In this document: positions 46,090-54,956 of the stretch, one piece after another
How the letters are laid out: each line of letters opens with the position of its first letter
Position numbering within the stretch: the first letter of the stretch is position 1
Origin: RUG11690 sp045616665
GTDB lineage: Bacteria; Bacteroidota; Bacteroidia; Bacteroidales; WCHB1-69
Assembly (NCBI GenBank): GCA_045616665.1
Contig: JAZLHE010000046.1
Span: forward strand, 1 to 64,000
Direction of reading: 5' to 3'
Length of the DNA: 64,000 nucleotides
Made by a program: the position numbers and the translations under genes
Notes under the pieces: model-generated
Database searches by the model: none
Told to the model about the DNA's origin: nothing
Seen by the model: the letters and a program-made list of their open reading frames with translations, nothing else

Positions 46090-47346
46090 ATGGCATTTTT
46101 AATCAAAAACATAAAGAAATTAGTTCAAGTAGAAACTAAGCCTGTGCTTTTACGTGCTGGCAAAGATATGCAAACCGTCAAATGTATTGATAACGCATTT
46201 TTGCTTACCGATGGTGATAAGATTATCGATTTTGGCAAAATGAGCAAACTTACCGACGAGGTCGTCAATCAATGCAAACACAAAGTACAGATTATTGATG
46301 CCACTGACCGAATGGTTTTCCCGTCATTCTGCGATTCACACACGCATATTGTCTATAAGGGCAGTCGCGAAATTGAATACAACGACAAAATCAAAGGTTT
46401 AAGCTACGAAGAAATCGCCAAACGTGGTGGCGGCATTCTCAACAGCGTTAAAAAATTGCGCAAGGCTTCTGAAGATGAATTATTTGACGAAGCATGGCAA
46501 CGTCTGGAAGAAATCATTTCCTTTGGAACTGGCGCCGTGGAAATCAAGAGTGGCTATGGTCTTTCTACCAAAGACGAATTAAAGTCATTGCGTGTCATTC
46601 GCCGCTTAAAAGAAAAGTCTCCATTAACCATCAAATCCACCTTCCTGGGTGCTCACGGCGTACCTGAAGAATACAAAGGTCGCCAACAAGAATACGTGGA
46701 TCTCATCATCAACGAGATGATTCCGATGGTGGCGGCAGAAGACCTGGCGGATTATGTTGACGTATTCTGCGACCGCGGATTTTTCACTCCTGAAGAAACG
46801 GAACGCATTTTGATGCAAGGAATCAAGTACGGAATGAGACCGAAAATTCACGCTAACGAATTAGCCAATTCCGGTGGTATTCAAGTCGGCGTAAAATACA
46901 ACAGTTTATCGGTTGACCACTTGGAACATACTGGTCCTGAAGAAATTGAATGTTTGCGCAATTCTGAAACGATGCCAACATTTTTACCGGGAGCAGCATT
47001 CTTCCTGAATATGGTTTATGGTCCCGCACGCCAGATGATTGATGCCGGACTTCCCGTTGCCTTAGCATCTGACTATAATCCAGGATCTTCTCCATCAGGC
47101 AATATGCAATTTATTCTATCGATGGGTTGCGTCAATTACAAAATGACTTGCGAAGAATCCATCAACGCCACCACCATCAACACGGCATACGCTATGGGAG
47201 TTAGTGATACGCACGGCAGCATTGCCAAAGGAAAAATCGCCAATTTCTACATCACCAAACCCATCCCGACCATCGAATTTATGCCTTACAGCTTTGGCAG
47301 CAACAAGGTGGAACAGATTTTCCTCAACGGCAAAAAAATCAAATAA
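46090..47346 (+). CDS. hutI: Imidazolonepropionase
   Basis: HutI opens the imidazolone ring in histidine degradation. The 418-residue protein holds the metal-binding HTHIVYKGSRE (about 75-85), TFLGAHGVPEEYKG, FCDRGFFTPEETE, KIHANELANSGG and ALASDYNPGSSPSG motifs of the family. No hutU, hutH or hutG is in the window, so the rest of the pathway must be elsewhere. It lies 18 bases after the guanylyltransferase gene and is probably carried on the same transcript by position only. Confidence 0.95.
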   Translation: MAFLIKNIKKLVQVETKPVLLRAGKDMQTVKCIDNAFLLTDGDKIIDFGKMSKLTDEVVNQCKHKVQIIDATDRMVFPSFCDSHTHIVYKGSREIEYNDKIKGLSYEEIAKRGGGILNSVKKLRKASEDELFDEAWQRLEEIISFGTGAVEIKSGYGLSTKDELKSLRVIRRLKEKSPLTIKSTFLGAHGVPEEYKGRQQEYVDLIINEMIPMVAAEDLADYVDVFCDRGFFTPEETERILMQGIKYGMRPKIHANELANSGGIQVGVKYNSLSVDHLEHTGPEEIECLRNSETMPTFLPGAAFFLNMVYGPARQMIDAGLPVALASDYNPGSSPSGNMQFILSMGCVNYKMTCEESINATTINTAYAMGVSDTHGSIAKGKIANFYITKPIPTIEFMPYSFGSNKVEQIFLNGKKIK

Positions 47347-47349
47347 AAC

Positions 47350-47371
47350 ACAATTTCAATAGTGAAATTGT
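47350..47371. repeat. Small inverted repeat after hutI
   Basis: ACAATTTC and GAAATTGT form an eight-base stem with a six-base loop. There is no T-run, so it is not a convincing terminator. Confidence 0.35.
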
Positions 47372-47392
47372 CAACATAAAAACATTAAAACC

Positions 47393-47587
47393 ATGAAAAA
47401 CTTAGTCGTTGCAGAAACATTTTATTCTGCCAGCAAAGCCCACATTGCCCAAGGGCGATTACAGGAAGAGGGCATTGATTCTATGATTTCCGATGAAACC
47501 GTAGCACAGGTTATCGGCATCACCACCGGGTTGGGTGGCATTCGGCTGCTTGTCAAAGATATACTGGTTTCAATTTGCAGGACTTAA
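47393..47587 (+). pseudogene. DUF2007-family protein, C-terminally truncated
   Basis: The 64-residue product starts MKNLVVAETFYSASKAHIAQGRLQEEGI, a clear DUF2007 (putative signal-transducing protein) opening, and continues to GGIRLLVKD. The family then continues for about ten more residues, but here the frame switches to ILVSICRT and stops. The break falls where an unrelated fragment begins in another frame, so the gene looks cut by a deletion or insertion. It may still make a short product. Confidence 0.65.
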
Positions 47588-48102
47588 ACGCACTACGCTA
47601 CATCATCAATAATTATTTTACTGTCGTATTTGATAAGAATATGAATTACAATCCTGACTTCATCAACAACTTGGATAAAATCTCAGAACTTGAAAAACGT
47701 ACTGTCAATACCTTTTTTATTGCCATGTGCAATTATGCAAGTTCAAATGACCAAATAGCAGCATGTAAAAAGGCAGAAGAGTTTATTTTAAACAGCAAAG
47801 ATTTCCAGAAAGATGAGAAAGAACGACTTTTATCAACGTTGGCTGTTTATAGATATAGTACATATTATTGGGCAAAAAAAGCAAGTGGGAAATCCAATGA
47901 AGGTATGTATAACAATTGTATTTATAATATTTCTGATGCAATAGGAGAATATATCGCAGCGAACTATCCTGAAAAGGTAATGGAATGTTGTAATATTGAT
48001 ATACAGGATGGTAAAGATGTTCATTTATACGGAGGTTCAGTTTCTATAACAGCATATATACGTTACTCGGGAATTCTTTCTTTTTGGCGTTTTATTTGTT
48101 AA
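47560..48102 (+). pseudogene. Headless hypothetical-protein fragment
   Basis: An open frame reading YTGFNLQDLNALRYIINNYF continues for about 180 codons, but the only ATG in frame is at 47641, well inside. The start appears lost at the junction with the DUF2007 gene, so this is probably a 5'-truncated gene or a chimera; a 153-residue protein from 47641 is possible. It resembles helical hypothetical proteins of Bacteroidota (NYASSNDQIAACKKAEEF) but no family is certain. The end (SFWRFIC) also looks abrupt. Confidence 0.5.
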
Positions 48103-48114
48103 TTTCATTCCATT

Positions 48115-49248
48115 ATGCGTCAACATCTCTTTTTTATTTTACTGTTGATTTTTCCTTTGATTTCTAATGGGCAGGCAATTTTTGACAGCCTGCCCTCCCT
48201 ACAGGAACATGAAATCCTGCTTATGGGTGAGAACCACTTTGGTCGGGAAATCCAAGATATGGAATTGGATATTATCAGCCATTATGTCCGCTCCTCCCAA
48301 GACACGTTTGTAGTCTTTATCGAAGGCCAATACAGCGGTAATTTTTTTATCCACCATCTTTTTGAAACGGGGGACAGTTTGCCGCTTCATTCGTATTTAA
48401 GACGGTGCTATTCTACTAAAGCGGAATTTTTTTTGAAGCGACTTATTTCTAAATTATATCAAATCAATAATGAAACGGGGCGTTTACAGGTTTGTTGTGC
48501 AGATGTTGTAGAATCAGAGAATGACTGGCTCCAAACGCTTCACTACGTTTTGTCATCGTATGCGGACCTTCCCCTATCTATTCAGTTCATGAAAACTGAC
48601 ATTGAAACCATCCTGCCATCAATTGGGAAAGAACAGAGGGAGGAAAAACCAGAACTCCTTAAATTTATGAAGCAGTTTGACCGCAATTGGCGGAAGCATA
48701 ATAAGGACTGCCGACGGTATCTTTCCGCATACGATTATAATTTCATTGACCAAATGATTAAATCACACACCAAAAGTAATGATGAGCGAGAAGAAATGAT
48801 GTGCGACCATATCATATATCATTATAAGCCCAATCGTCGATTTATCTCCATTAATGGAATCACACATACCAATAAAATGCGTTTGCTACCATGCAAAATC
48901 AAGTATGATGAAAAGACAAAACCTTTGGCCTGGCAACTGAACAATCGTCGCAACTCCCCTTTTCGTGATGGCGTAATCTCTATTGGCATTCTCCCATCCT
49001 CAATTATTATGCCTGAGGCAAAAATAAATGACTCTCTCACGGTGGCTGAGCATGCCATCAGTTTTTATAATCAGCAAATACCTCAAGAAATACACAAAAT
49101 ACTCAAAGCGCAAAAACGGAATGAGGCTTTTTTAATGATAGATCCTGAAAAATATCCCGAAGTATTCAGCCAATTCAATGGATTCATACTCATTAAGGCT
49201 GTTCATTCTACCATACCAGGCAATGATCCACGAAAAAAAGAACACTGA
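48115..49248 (+). CDS. Secreted EreA/ChaN-like protein
   Basis: A signal peptide (about 1-20) is followed by EILLMGENHFGREIQDMELDII (about 32-53), a GExH motif like that of the erythromycin-esterase/ChaN/TraB superfamily, with Asn-Gly-x-x-His (NGITH) near residue 248. The 377-residue protein would act in the periplasm or be exported; the substrate is unknown. It may instead be a degenerate, non-catalytic member. It lies 12 bases after the truncated fragment and ends before a strong terminator, so this patch is a separate transcription unit or an insertion. Confidence 0.55.
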   Translation: MRQHLFFILLLIFPLISNGQAIFDSLPSLQEHEILLMGENHFGREIQDMELDIISHYVRSSQDTFVVFIEGQYSGNFFIHHLFETGDSLPLHSYLRRCYSTKAEFFLKRLISKLYQINNETGRLQVCCADVVESENDWLQTLHYVLSSYADLPLSIQFMKTDIETILPSIGKEQREEKPELLKFMKQFDRNWRKHNKDCRRYLSAYDYNFIDQMIKSHTKSNDEREEMMCDHIIYHYKPNRRFISINGITHTNKMRLLPCKIKYDEKTKPLAWQLNNRRNSPFRDGVISIGILPSSIIMPEAKINDSLTVAEHAISFYNQQIPQEIHKILKAQKRNEAFLMIDPEKYPEVFSQFNGFILIKAVHSTIPGNDPRKKEH

Positions 49249-49277
49249 AATTGTACACTCTGCTTAATTTATTATTT

Positions 49278-49306
49278 CGGGCGGCCTGCAAGCCGCCCGG
49301 TTTTTT
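49278..49306 (+). terminator. Intrinsic terminator after EreA/ChaN-like gene
   Basis: CGGGCGGC, a six-base loop and GCCGCCCG form a perfect, GC-rich eight-base stem followed by six T. It is oriented to stop plus-strand transcription before the converging DegT gene. The other strand shows no T-run. Confidence 0.9.
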
Positions 49307-49330
49307 CACTTACATACTTGGCATCACATC

Positions 49331-50458
49331 TTATTCCACAAACTTCAAGAAATTCTCTGTAATATATTGCAGTTGTTCCTCGTCCAATTCGGTGTGCATC
49401 GGCAAAGAAACCACGCAGTCGCATAAGGATTCAGCCACGGGGAAATCGCCCTTTTCATAATGCAGATGAGCAAATGCTTTCTGCAGATGCAAAGGCACGG
49501 GGTAATAAATCATCACAGGAACGCCTGCTTCTTTCATATTTTCAATCAAACGGTAGCGGTCAACGTCTTTCAGTTTTAAGGTATATTGATGAAATACGTG
49601 GGTTGAAAATGAAGCCGTAGCCGGAGTCGTGATCTTAGGATGATTGGCGAATGCCTTGTTGTAATATTGCGCGGCCTGCTGACGTGCGGCAATGTACTCG
49701 TCCAAATGTTTCAATTTCACATCCAGAATGGCGGCCTGCATAGAATCCAAACGCGAATTAACCCCAATCATATCGTGATAATAGCGGGTAAACATTCCGT
49801 GATTGACAATGCCCCTGATTTTATAGTCCAACTCGTCATCATTGGTGAACAAAGCACCGCCGTCGCCATAACAACCGAGGTTTTTGGACGGGAAAAACGA
49901 CGTACAGCCAATCGTTCCCAGGGTGCCGCTTTTCTGTAAAGGATAATCATCAACCATCACTTCGGCACCAATGGCTTGGCAATTATCCTCGATCACCGCC
50001 AAACCATACTTCCCGGCAATTTTACAGATTTCCTGCATATTGCAGCACTGACCGAACAGATGCACCGGCACGATAGCTTTTGTCTTAGGCGTTATCGCTG
50101 CTTCAAGTTGTCTGACATCCATATTGAAAGTATCGGCTTCCACGTCCACGAAAACAGGCGTCAAACCCAACAAAGCGACGACCTCTACCGTGGCGATAAA
50201 GGTAAATGGGGTTGTAATCACCTCATCACCGGGTTTTAGGTCCAGTGCCATCATTGCCACCTGCAAGGCATCGGTACCGTTTCCGCAAGGAATCACGTGC
50301 TTCACCTTCAGATATTCTTCCAAATGCTGCTGGAAATCCTTGACTGCCGGACCGTTGATATAAGCTGACGATTCAATGACCTTCAACACGTTAGCATCAA
50401 TTTCGTCTTTAATTTTATGATATTGACTTTTTAAGTCAACCATTTGAATGGGTTTCAT
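49331..50458 (-). CDS. DegT/DnrJ/EryC1/StrS-family aminotransferase
   Basis: The 375-residue PLP enzyme has SFFPSKNLGCYGDGGALFTND with the Schiff-base lysine, an N-terminal GNGTDALQVAMMAL and PFTFIATVEVV, and HVFHQYTLKL near the end. Such enzymes transfer an amino group to nucleotide-linked keto sugars for surface glycans. The sugar is not predictable. It starts six bases after the uvrA stop, so the two probably share a transcript. Confidence 0.93.
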   Translation of the reverse strand: MKPIQMVDLKSQYHKIKDEIDANVLKVIESSAYINGPAVKDFQQHLEEYLKVKHVIPCGNGTDALQVAMMALDLKPGDEVITTPFTFIATVEVVALLGLTPVFVDVEADTFNMDVRQLEAAITPKTKAIVPVHLFGQCCNMQEICKIAGKYGLAVIEDNCQAIGAEVMVDDYPLQKSGTLGTIGCTSFFPSKNLGCYGDGGALFTNDDELDYKIRGIVNHGMFTRYYHDMIGVNSRLDSMQAAILDVKLKHLDEYIAARQQAAQYYNKAFANHPKITTPATASFSTHVFHQYTLKLKDVDRYRLIENMKEAGVPVMIYYPVPLHLQKAFAHLHYEKGDFPVAESLCDCVVSLPMHTELDEEQLQYITENFLKFVE

Positions 50459-50464
50459 ATTCTG

Positions 50465-53305
50465 TTATTTTGAATTATCAATATATTCTTTCAGGTATTT
50501 TGCCGTGAAGCCAACGCCCCTGGCTATGATTTGTTCAGGGGTTCCCTTAGCCACAATCTTTCCGCCTTCACGCCCGCCGTCAGGACCTAAATCTATAATA
50601 TAATCTGCCATTTTAATGACATCCATATTGTGCTCAATAACCACCACCGTATTTCCCTTATCCACCAACTTGTTCAAGACCTCCATCAAGATAGCTATAT
50701 CCTGAAAATGAAGTCCCGTGGTGGGTTCATCTAAAATATACAGTGTCTTTCCAGTATCTTTCTTGGATAGTTCAGTTGCCAATTTCACCCGCTGGGCTTC
50801 TCCGCCTGACAAGGTCGTGGAAGACTGGCCCAAACGCAAATAGCCCAAGCCGACATCATTTAACGTCTTTATTTTCTGAACGATAGAAGGAATCTTGTCA
50901 AAAAATTCCAATGCGTGTTCAAAATCCATTTCCAGAACGTCATTGATAGACTTGCCGCGATACCTGACTTCCAGCGTTTCGGCGTTATATCTTTTTCCAT
51001 TACATACGTCACATTTTACATAGATATCTGGCAGAAAATTCATTTCGATGACCTTCATTCCCGCGCCTTTGCATTCTTCACAACGGCCACCCGAAACATT
51101 GAAAGAAAATCTTCCCGACTTATAGCCGCGGATCTTGGATTCCTGCAAACCGGCATACAATTGGCGGATATCGTCAAAAACACCCACGTATGTGGCAGGA
51201 TTGGAACGCGGAGTACGTCCAATGGGCTGTTGATTGATTTCAATAACCTTGTCGATATGTTCCAATCCAAGGATTTCTTTGTAGGGCAGAGGTCTTTTAT
51301 CGGAACGATAAAAATGCTGATTAAGAATAGGGAACAAGGTATCGGTAATCAGTGACGACTTGCCACTTCCGGAAACGCCTGTGACGCAAATTAACGTGGA
51401 CAATGGAAAATCCACCGTGACATTTTTGAGCGTATTTCCCGAAGCTCCCACAATAGTCAATTTTTTGCCATTACCCTTTCTTCGTTGGCTTGGGATTTCG
51501 ATACGTTTCCGACCACTCAAATATTCGGCGGTAAGCGAATTTGCCTTTAGAATTTCAGGATAAGTCCCGGCTGCCATCAACTGTCCGCCGTGTTCGCCCG
51601 CCAAAGGACCGACATCGACAATAAAATCAGCAGCTTCCATAATATCCCTGTCGTGTTCCACCACGATGACCGTATTGCCGATATCTCTTAATTCTTTTAA
51701 CGAATTGATTAAACGATGATTATCACGTTGGTGCAAGCCAATGCTCGGCTCATCCAAAATATAAAGCACATTGACCAGCTGTGAACTGATTTGCGTAGCC
51801 AGACGAATTCGCTGGGCTTCGCCGCCGGAAAGACTTCGAGCCGAACGGTTCAGTGACAAATAGGCAATTCCCACATCGCAGAGAAATTTCAGCCGCAGAC
51901 GAATTTCCCGAAGGATTTCGTAGGCAATCGCATTTTGGCGTTCATTCAAAAAAGCTGGAATTTGATCCACCCAACGGGCTAGTTCGTCGATATCCATTTG
52001 AGCCAGATCACAAATATTCTTGTCGCCAATCTTGAAGTACTGAGCTTCCCACTTCAGACGCGTGCCGTGGCATTCGGGACATTCTTTTTCATCGATAAAC
52101 TGATTGACCCATTTTCGTATGGATGCCGGTGCCGTTTCAAAATCAATGTTGCGGAGAAAACTCACTACCCCTTCAAAGTGAACCTTTGTAGGAGACAAAC
52201 CAGACACGTCGCGTTTAACATACAACGGGTCGGTCATTCCGTAAAGGATTTTATCCATCACTTCTTCTGAAATAGAGGAAATCGGATCGGTCAATTTGAA
52301 GTCGAATTTTTCTGCCAATGCCTCCAATTGCTTGAAAATCGGGGTGTTCTTGTATGGGCCGATGGGAGCCAAGCCGCCTTCCTTGATTGACATTGAAGGA
52401 TCTGGGATGATTTTGGACATTTCCAGTTCCATTACATAACCCAAGCCATTGCATTTGGGACAAGCTCCGTATGGGGAGTTAAAAGAGAATGTATTGGGTT
52501 CCGGTTCCGGATAGGAAATTCCCGTCGTGGGACACATCAAGTACTTGCTATAATTAAACGTTTCACCACTTTGGTTGTCTAATAAAACAATAACGCCTTT
52601 CCCTTGCTTGAGGGCCAAGCGCAAGCTATTGACCAGACGCTGGCGAGACAATTCACGCACCATCAAATTATCGATAACCAGGTCGATGTCGTGAATTTTG
52701 TATCTGTCCAACTGCATATTGAACTCCACACTCCTGACTTCGCCATCGATACGACATTTCACGAATCCCTGCTTGCGAACGGTCTCGAATAATTCTTTGT
52801 AATGTCCCTTTCGCCCTTTTACCAAAGGAGCCATTAAGGTGATGTCACGACCACCGAACTTTTGCAAAATTAACTCTATCAGCTCTTTTTCGGTATAGCG
52901 TACCATTTTTTCGCCCGTATTGTAAGAATACGCATCAGCGACCCGGGCATACAACAAACGAAGAAAATCATAGACTTCCGTAATGGTTCCGACCGTAGAG
53001 CGGGGATTTTTATTGACCGTTTTCTGCTCAATAGAAATGACAGGATTCAACCCGGTAATTTTATCTACTTCCGGATGTTCCAGATTGCCGATAAACTGTC
53101 GCGCGTAGGAGGAAAACGTCTCCATATAGCGACGCTGGCCTTCCGCAAAAATCGTATCGAAAGCCAAGGAAGACTTCCCGCTGCCGCTCAACCCGGAAAT
53201 AACGGTAAGTTTATTTTGGGGAATAGTAAGAGAGATATTCTTCAGGTTATTGACTCTTGCTCCCGAAATAACCAGCTGATCTTCTTTGTATTCCTGATTT
53301 TTCAT
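50465..53305 (-). CDS. uvrA: Excinuclease ABC subunit A
   Basis: UvrA finds bulky DNA damage in nucleotide excision repair. The 946-residue protein has two ATPase halves (GLSGSGKSSL at about 38-47 and GVSGSGKSSL in the second half), two LSGGEAQR signatures, and zinc-finger cysteines (CPKCNGLG; CEECKGAG...CDVCNG). The family length is normal. A promoter motif lies 20 bases upstream. Confidence 0.98.
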   Translation of the reverse strand: MKNQEYKEDQLVISGARVNNLKNISLTIPQNKLTVISGLSGSGKSSLAFDTIFAEGQRRYMETFSSYARQFIGNLEHPEVDKITGLNPVISIEQKTVNKNPRSTVGTITEVYDFLRLLYARVADAYSYNTGEKMVRYTEKELIELILQKFGGRDITLMAPLVKGRKGHYKELFETVRKQGFVKCRIDGEVRSVEFNMQLDRYKIHDIDLVIDNLMVRELSRQRLVNSLRLALKQGKGVIVLLDNQSGETFNYSKYLMCPTTGISYPEPEPNTFSFNSPYGACPKCNGLGYVMELEMSKIIPDPSMSIKEGGLAPIGPYKNTPIFKQLEALAEKFDFKLTDPISSISEEVMDKILYGMTDPLYVKRDVSGLSPTKVHFEGVVSFLRNIDFETAPASIRKWVNQFIDEKECPECHGTRLKWEAQYFKIGDKNICDLAQMDIDELARWVDQIPAFLNERQNAIAYEILREIRLRLKFLCDVGIAYLSLNRSARSLSGGEAQRIRLATQISSQLVNVLYILDEPSIGLHQRDNHRLINSLKELRDIGNTVIVVEHDRDIMEAADFIVDVGPLAGEHGGQLMAAGTYPEILKANSLTAEYLSGRKRIEIPSQRRKGNGKKLTIVGASGNTLKNVTVDFPLSTLICVTGVSGSGKSSLITDTLFPILNQHFYRSDKRPLPYKEILGLEHIDKVIEINQQPIGRTPRSNPATYVGVFDDIRQLYAGLQESKIRGYKSGRFSFNVSGGRCEECKGAGMKVIEMNFLPDIYVKCDVCNGKRYNAETLEVRYRGKSINDVLEMDFEHALEFFDKIPSIVQKIKTLNDVGLGYLRLGQSSTTLSGGEAQRVKLATELSKKDTGKTLYILDEPTTGLHFQDIAILMEVLNKLVDKGNTVVVIEHNMDVIKMADYIIDLGPDGGREGGKIVAKGTPEQIIARGVGFTAKYLKEYIDNSK

Positions 53306-53324
53306 CTCATCAAAATTAAAGATG

Positions 53325-53332
53325 CAAAATTA
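53325..53332 (-). promoter_or_regulatory. -7 promoter element of uvrA
   Basis: TAATTTTG on the minus strand matches TAnnTTTG, 20 bases upstream of uvrA. A second, identical match at 53311-53318 is closer and less likely. Confidence 0.45.
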
Positions 53333-53446
53333 CGGATTTTTTGACAACTATAGACTTGTCAGCAAGAAAATATCATTTTGCCGTTCTATAAAACCGCAGA
53401 CCCTGCCTGCTTGACCAGCACAGAAAACATCCTAAAACCTCAATTC

Positions 53447-54090
53447 TTAATTTTCAAGTCCTAAGCCCACAAGTTTTTCTTCAGTCAAACCTGTAATTTT
53501 ACAGATCAAAGCAATATCAATACCTTCAGACAGCATATTTCTGGCGATTTCTTCATTTCTTTTTACTGCACCTTCCGCCAAACCTTCTATTTTTCCTTCT
53601 GCTCTGCCTTTCTCTATTCCTTTCTCTATACCTTTCTCCATCCCATCCTGAAACGCCTCGTCACGAACCAGTTCCATGCCGCTTTGCACGTCGGCATATT
53701 CCCAAATGCTCTTCTTGTACTCGTCCTTTTCCATATTGCTAAACTCTTTGTAGTTACATCTCCTGAACATGGTCACGCAAAAGGAATTTCCGCTCGCCTG
53801 CCGCGGCGGCTCTGTCATCTTGCGCATGTTGTTGAACACGTGCGCCAGGATTTCCTGCTCCGTCTTCGGGACCTTCTTTTCGCATGCAAAGATACCTAAT
53901 TCTACGATACAAAACGTAGGGTTGTCGGAAATAATGTTGCCGAAATCGTGCCCATACGTTCCGACAGGAAGAGGTTGAGCAGGTATTTCAGTTCCTCCTG
54001 GCAGCCGTCCGACCCAAACAGCCGCTTAAAGCCAAAGTCCGACAGCGGGTCAATGTAGCAAATCGGTTCTTCAAATGTACTTTCCTTCAT
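53447..54090 (-). pseudogene. Rpn/PDDEXK-family nuclease, copy 3, frameshifted
   Basis: The first 50 residues (to SERMGTIS) match copy 1, then a deletion joins ATTTC to GGCAACATT, shifting the frame so that ATLFPTTLRFVS and a stop follow. In copy 1 the same sequence continues past residue 150. About 307 bp are lost by a 3-base homology (TTC). The C-terminal half (MEKDEYKKSIWEYADVQSGMELVRDEAFQDG..., ending GLGLEN) survives in another frame. The break differs from the in-frame one in copy 2, so the two copies decayed separately. Confidence 0.85.
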
Positions 54091-54152
54091 AAATTCAATA
54101 TTGATAATTAATATTGTTAAAAATAATAATTATTATTTTTGTTATTCAACTG

Positions 54153-54160
54153 CAAAAATA
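54153..54160 (-). promoter_or_regulatory. -7 promoter element of Rpn copy 3
   Basis: TATTTTTG on the minus strand matches TAnnTTTG, at the same place relative to the gene as in copy 1, so this pseudogene has kept its promoter. Confidence 0.5.
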
Positions 54161-54284
54161 CACAAATAAAGAACACGATTATGCGATTGTTGATAAATTT
54201 TTATTTCGCTAATATTCAGATTGATAGTGAGTTGATATTAACAAACGAAAAGATTGTTTGTTAAATTATGAATATATGATTGGT

Positions 54285-54312
54285 GTAGAGACGCAGCACG
54301 CCACGTCTCTAC
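54285..54312. repeat. Hairpin repeat GTAGAGACG/CGTCTCTAC
   Basis: Perfect nine-base arms flank a ten-base centre (cagcacgcca). It is the best-preserved of the small palindromes in the window, here at the outer end of the Rpn leader. Confidence 0.75.
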
Positions 54313-54433
54313 AAATAACACATTAACTTTAAATTGCAATTACGATATTCCACCTGTTTGCAACTGCAATTTTGTCAGTAATTTTTTTATGGCACAATTT
54401 TTGTTGTTAATTCTTCAAAGAAAAAATCTTAGA

Positions 54434-54952
54434 ATGAAACCAAATCTTGATTTTCGAATTGACAAAACGACGGTCGTTGAAGGCGACATCGTTTATATTC
54501 AATGGTCCTGCCCGGAAGCGGAACAAACGCAGCTCATTATCAATAACGGATTCAAAGCCAATGTTTTAGATGTTGAATCTACCGGCAATAAAAAATTCAG
54601 GCTCAATCGTTCCAAAGGACGGACCAAGCTCAGTCTATCCGTAAGTTTGAATGGGAAAATCCATACTAAGACCATTGCCGTCCGCGTCAAGAAACAAAAG
54701 ACCATCAATCCGGAATATGTGGATGCCAACAACCAAAACAAAACGTTAGAGGGACTAAAAGGAAAATGGCAGAATCTGAAGACGAAGATCAAGTATTCCT
54801 GGCAGTATCTTCCAGAACGAAAACGACTGGCCTACGTCATTTTATCGCTATTAGCCATACTTATGCTATTGTCCTCTTTCTTTCCTCAAATTATCGGTAT
54901 CGGGGTATGCGTCGTAGCTTTCTACTTGCTCATTGTGATTTTAAAAAAATAG
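54434..54952 (+). CDS. Ig-like-domain protein with C-terminal membrane helices
   Basis: The product (about 172 residues from the ATG at 54434; a further 15 codons are open from 54389) begins with a beta-sandwich-like part, KPNLDFRIDKTTVVEGDIVYIQWSC...IAVRVKK, resembling an Ig-like domain, followed by a linker and two hydrophobic helices near the C-terminus (AYVILSLLAILMLLSSFF and GVCVVAFYLLIVILKK). The Ig-like part may face outward or stay cytosolic. No family name is certain. It converges with aroE four bases later. Confidence 0.6.
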   Translation: MKPNLDFRIDKTTVVEGDIVYIQWSCPEAEQTQLIINNGFKANVLDVESTGNKKFRLNRSKGRTKLSLSVSLNGKIHTKTIAVRVKKQKTINPEYVDANNQNKTLEGLKGKWQNLKTKIKYSWQYLPERKRLAYVILSLLAILMLLSSFFPQIIGIGVCVVAFYLLIVILKK

Positions 54953-54956
54953 CAGA

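Larger units (their letters stand above)
54091..54312 (-). repeat. Conserved leader repeat of Rpn copy 3
   Basis: The same roughly 220-bp leader as in copies 1 and 2 precedes this pseudogene, with the 22-bp AT palindrome (about 54119-54140), a TATTTTTG motif at 54153-54160, and the hairpin at the far end. From 54313 to 54388 nothing further is recognised. Confidence 0.8.

Noticed and set aside
49278..49306. The hairpin as a bidirectional terminator
   Set aside because: The T-run follows the stem only on the plus strand; the other side is A-rich and mixed.
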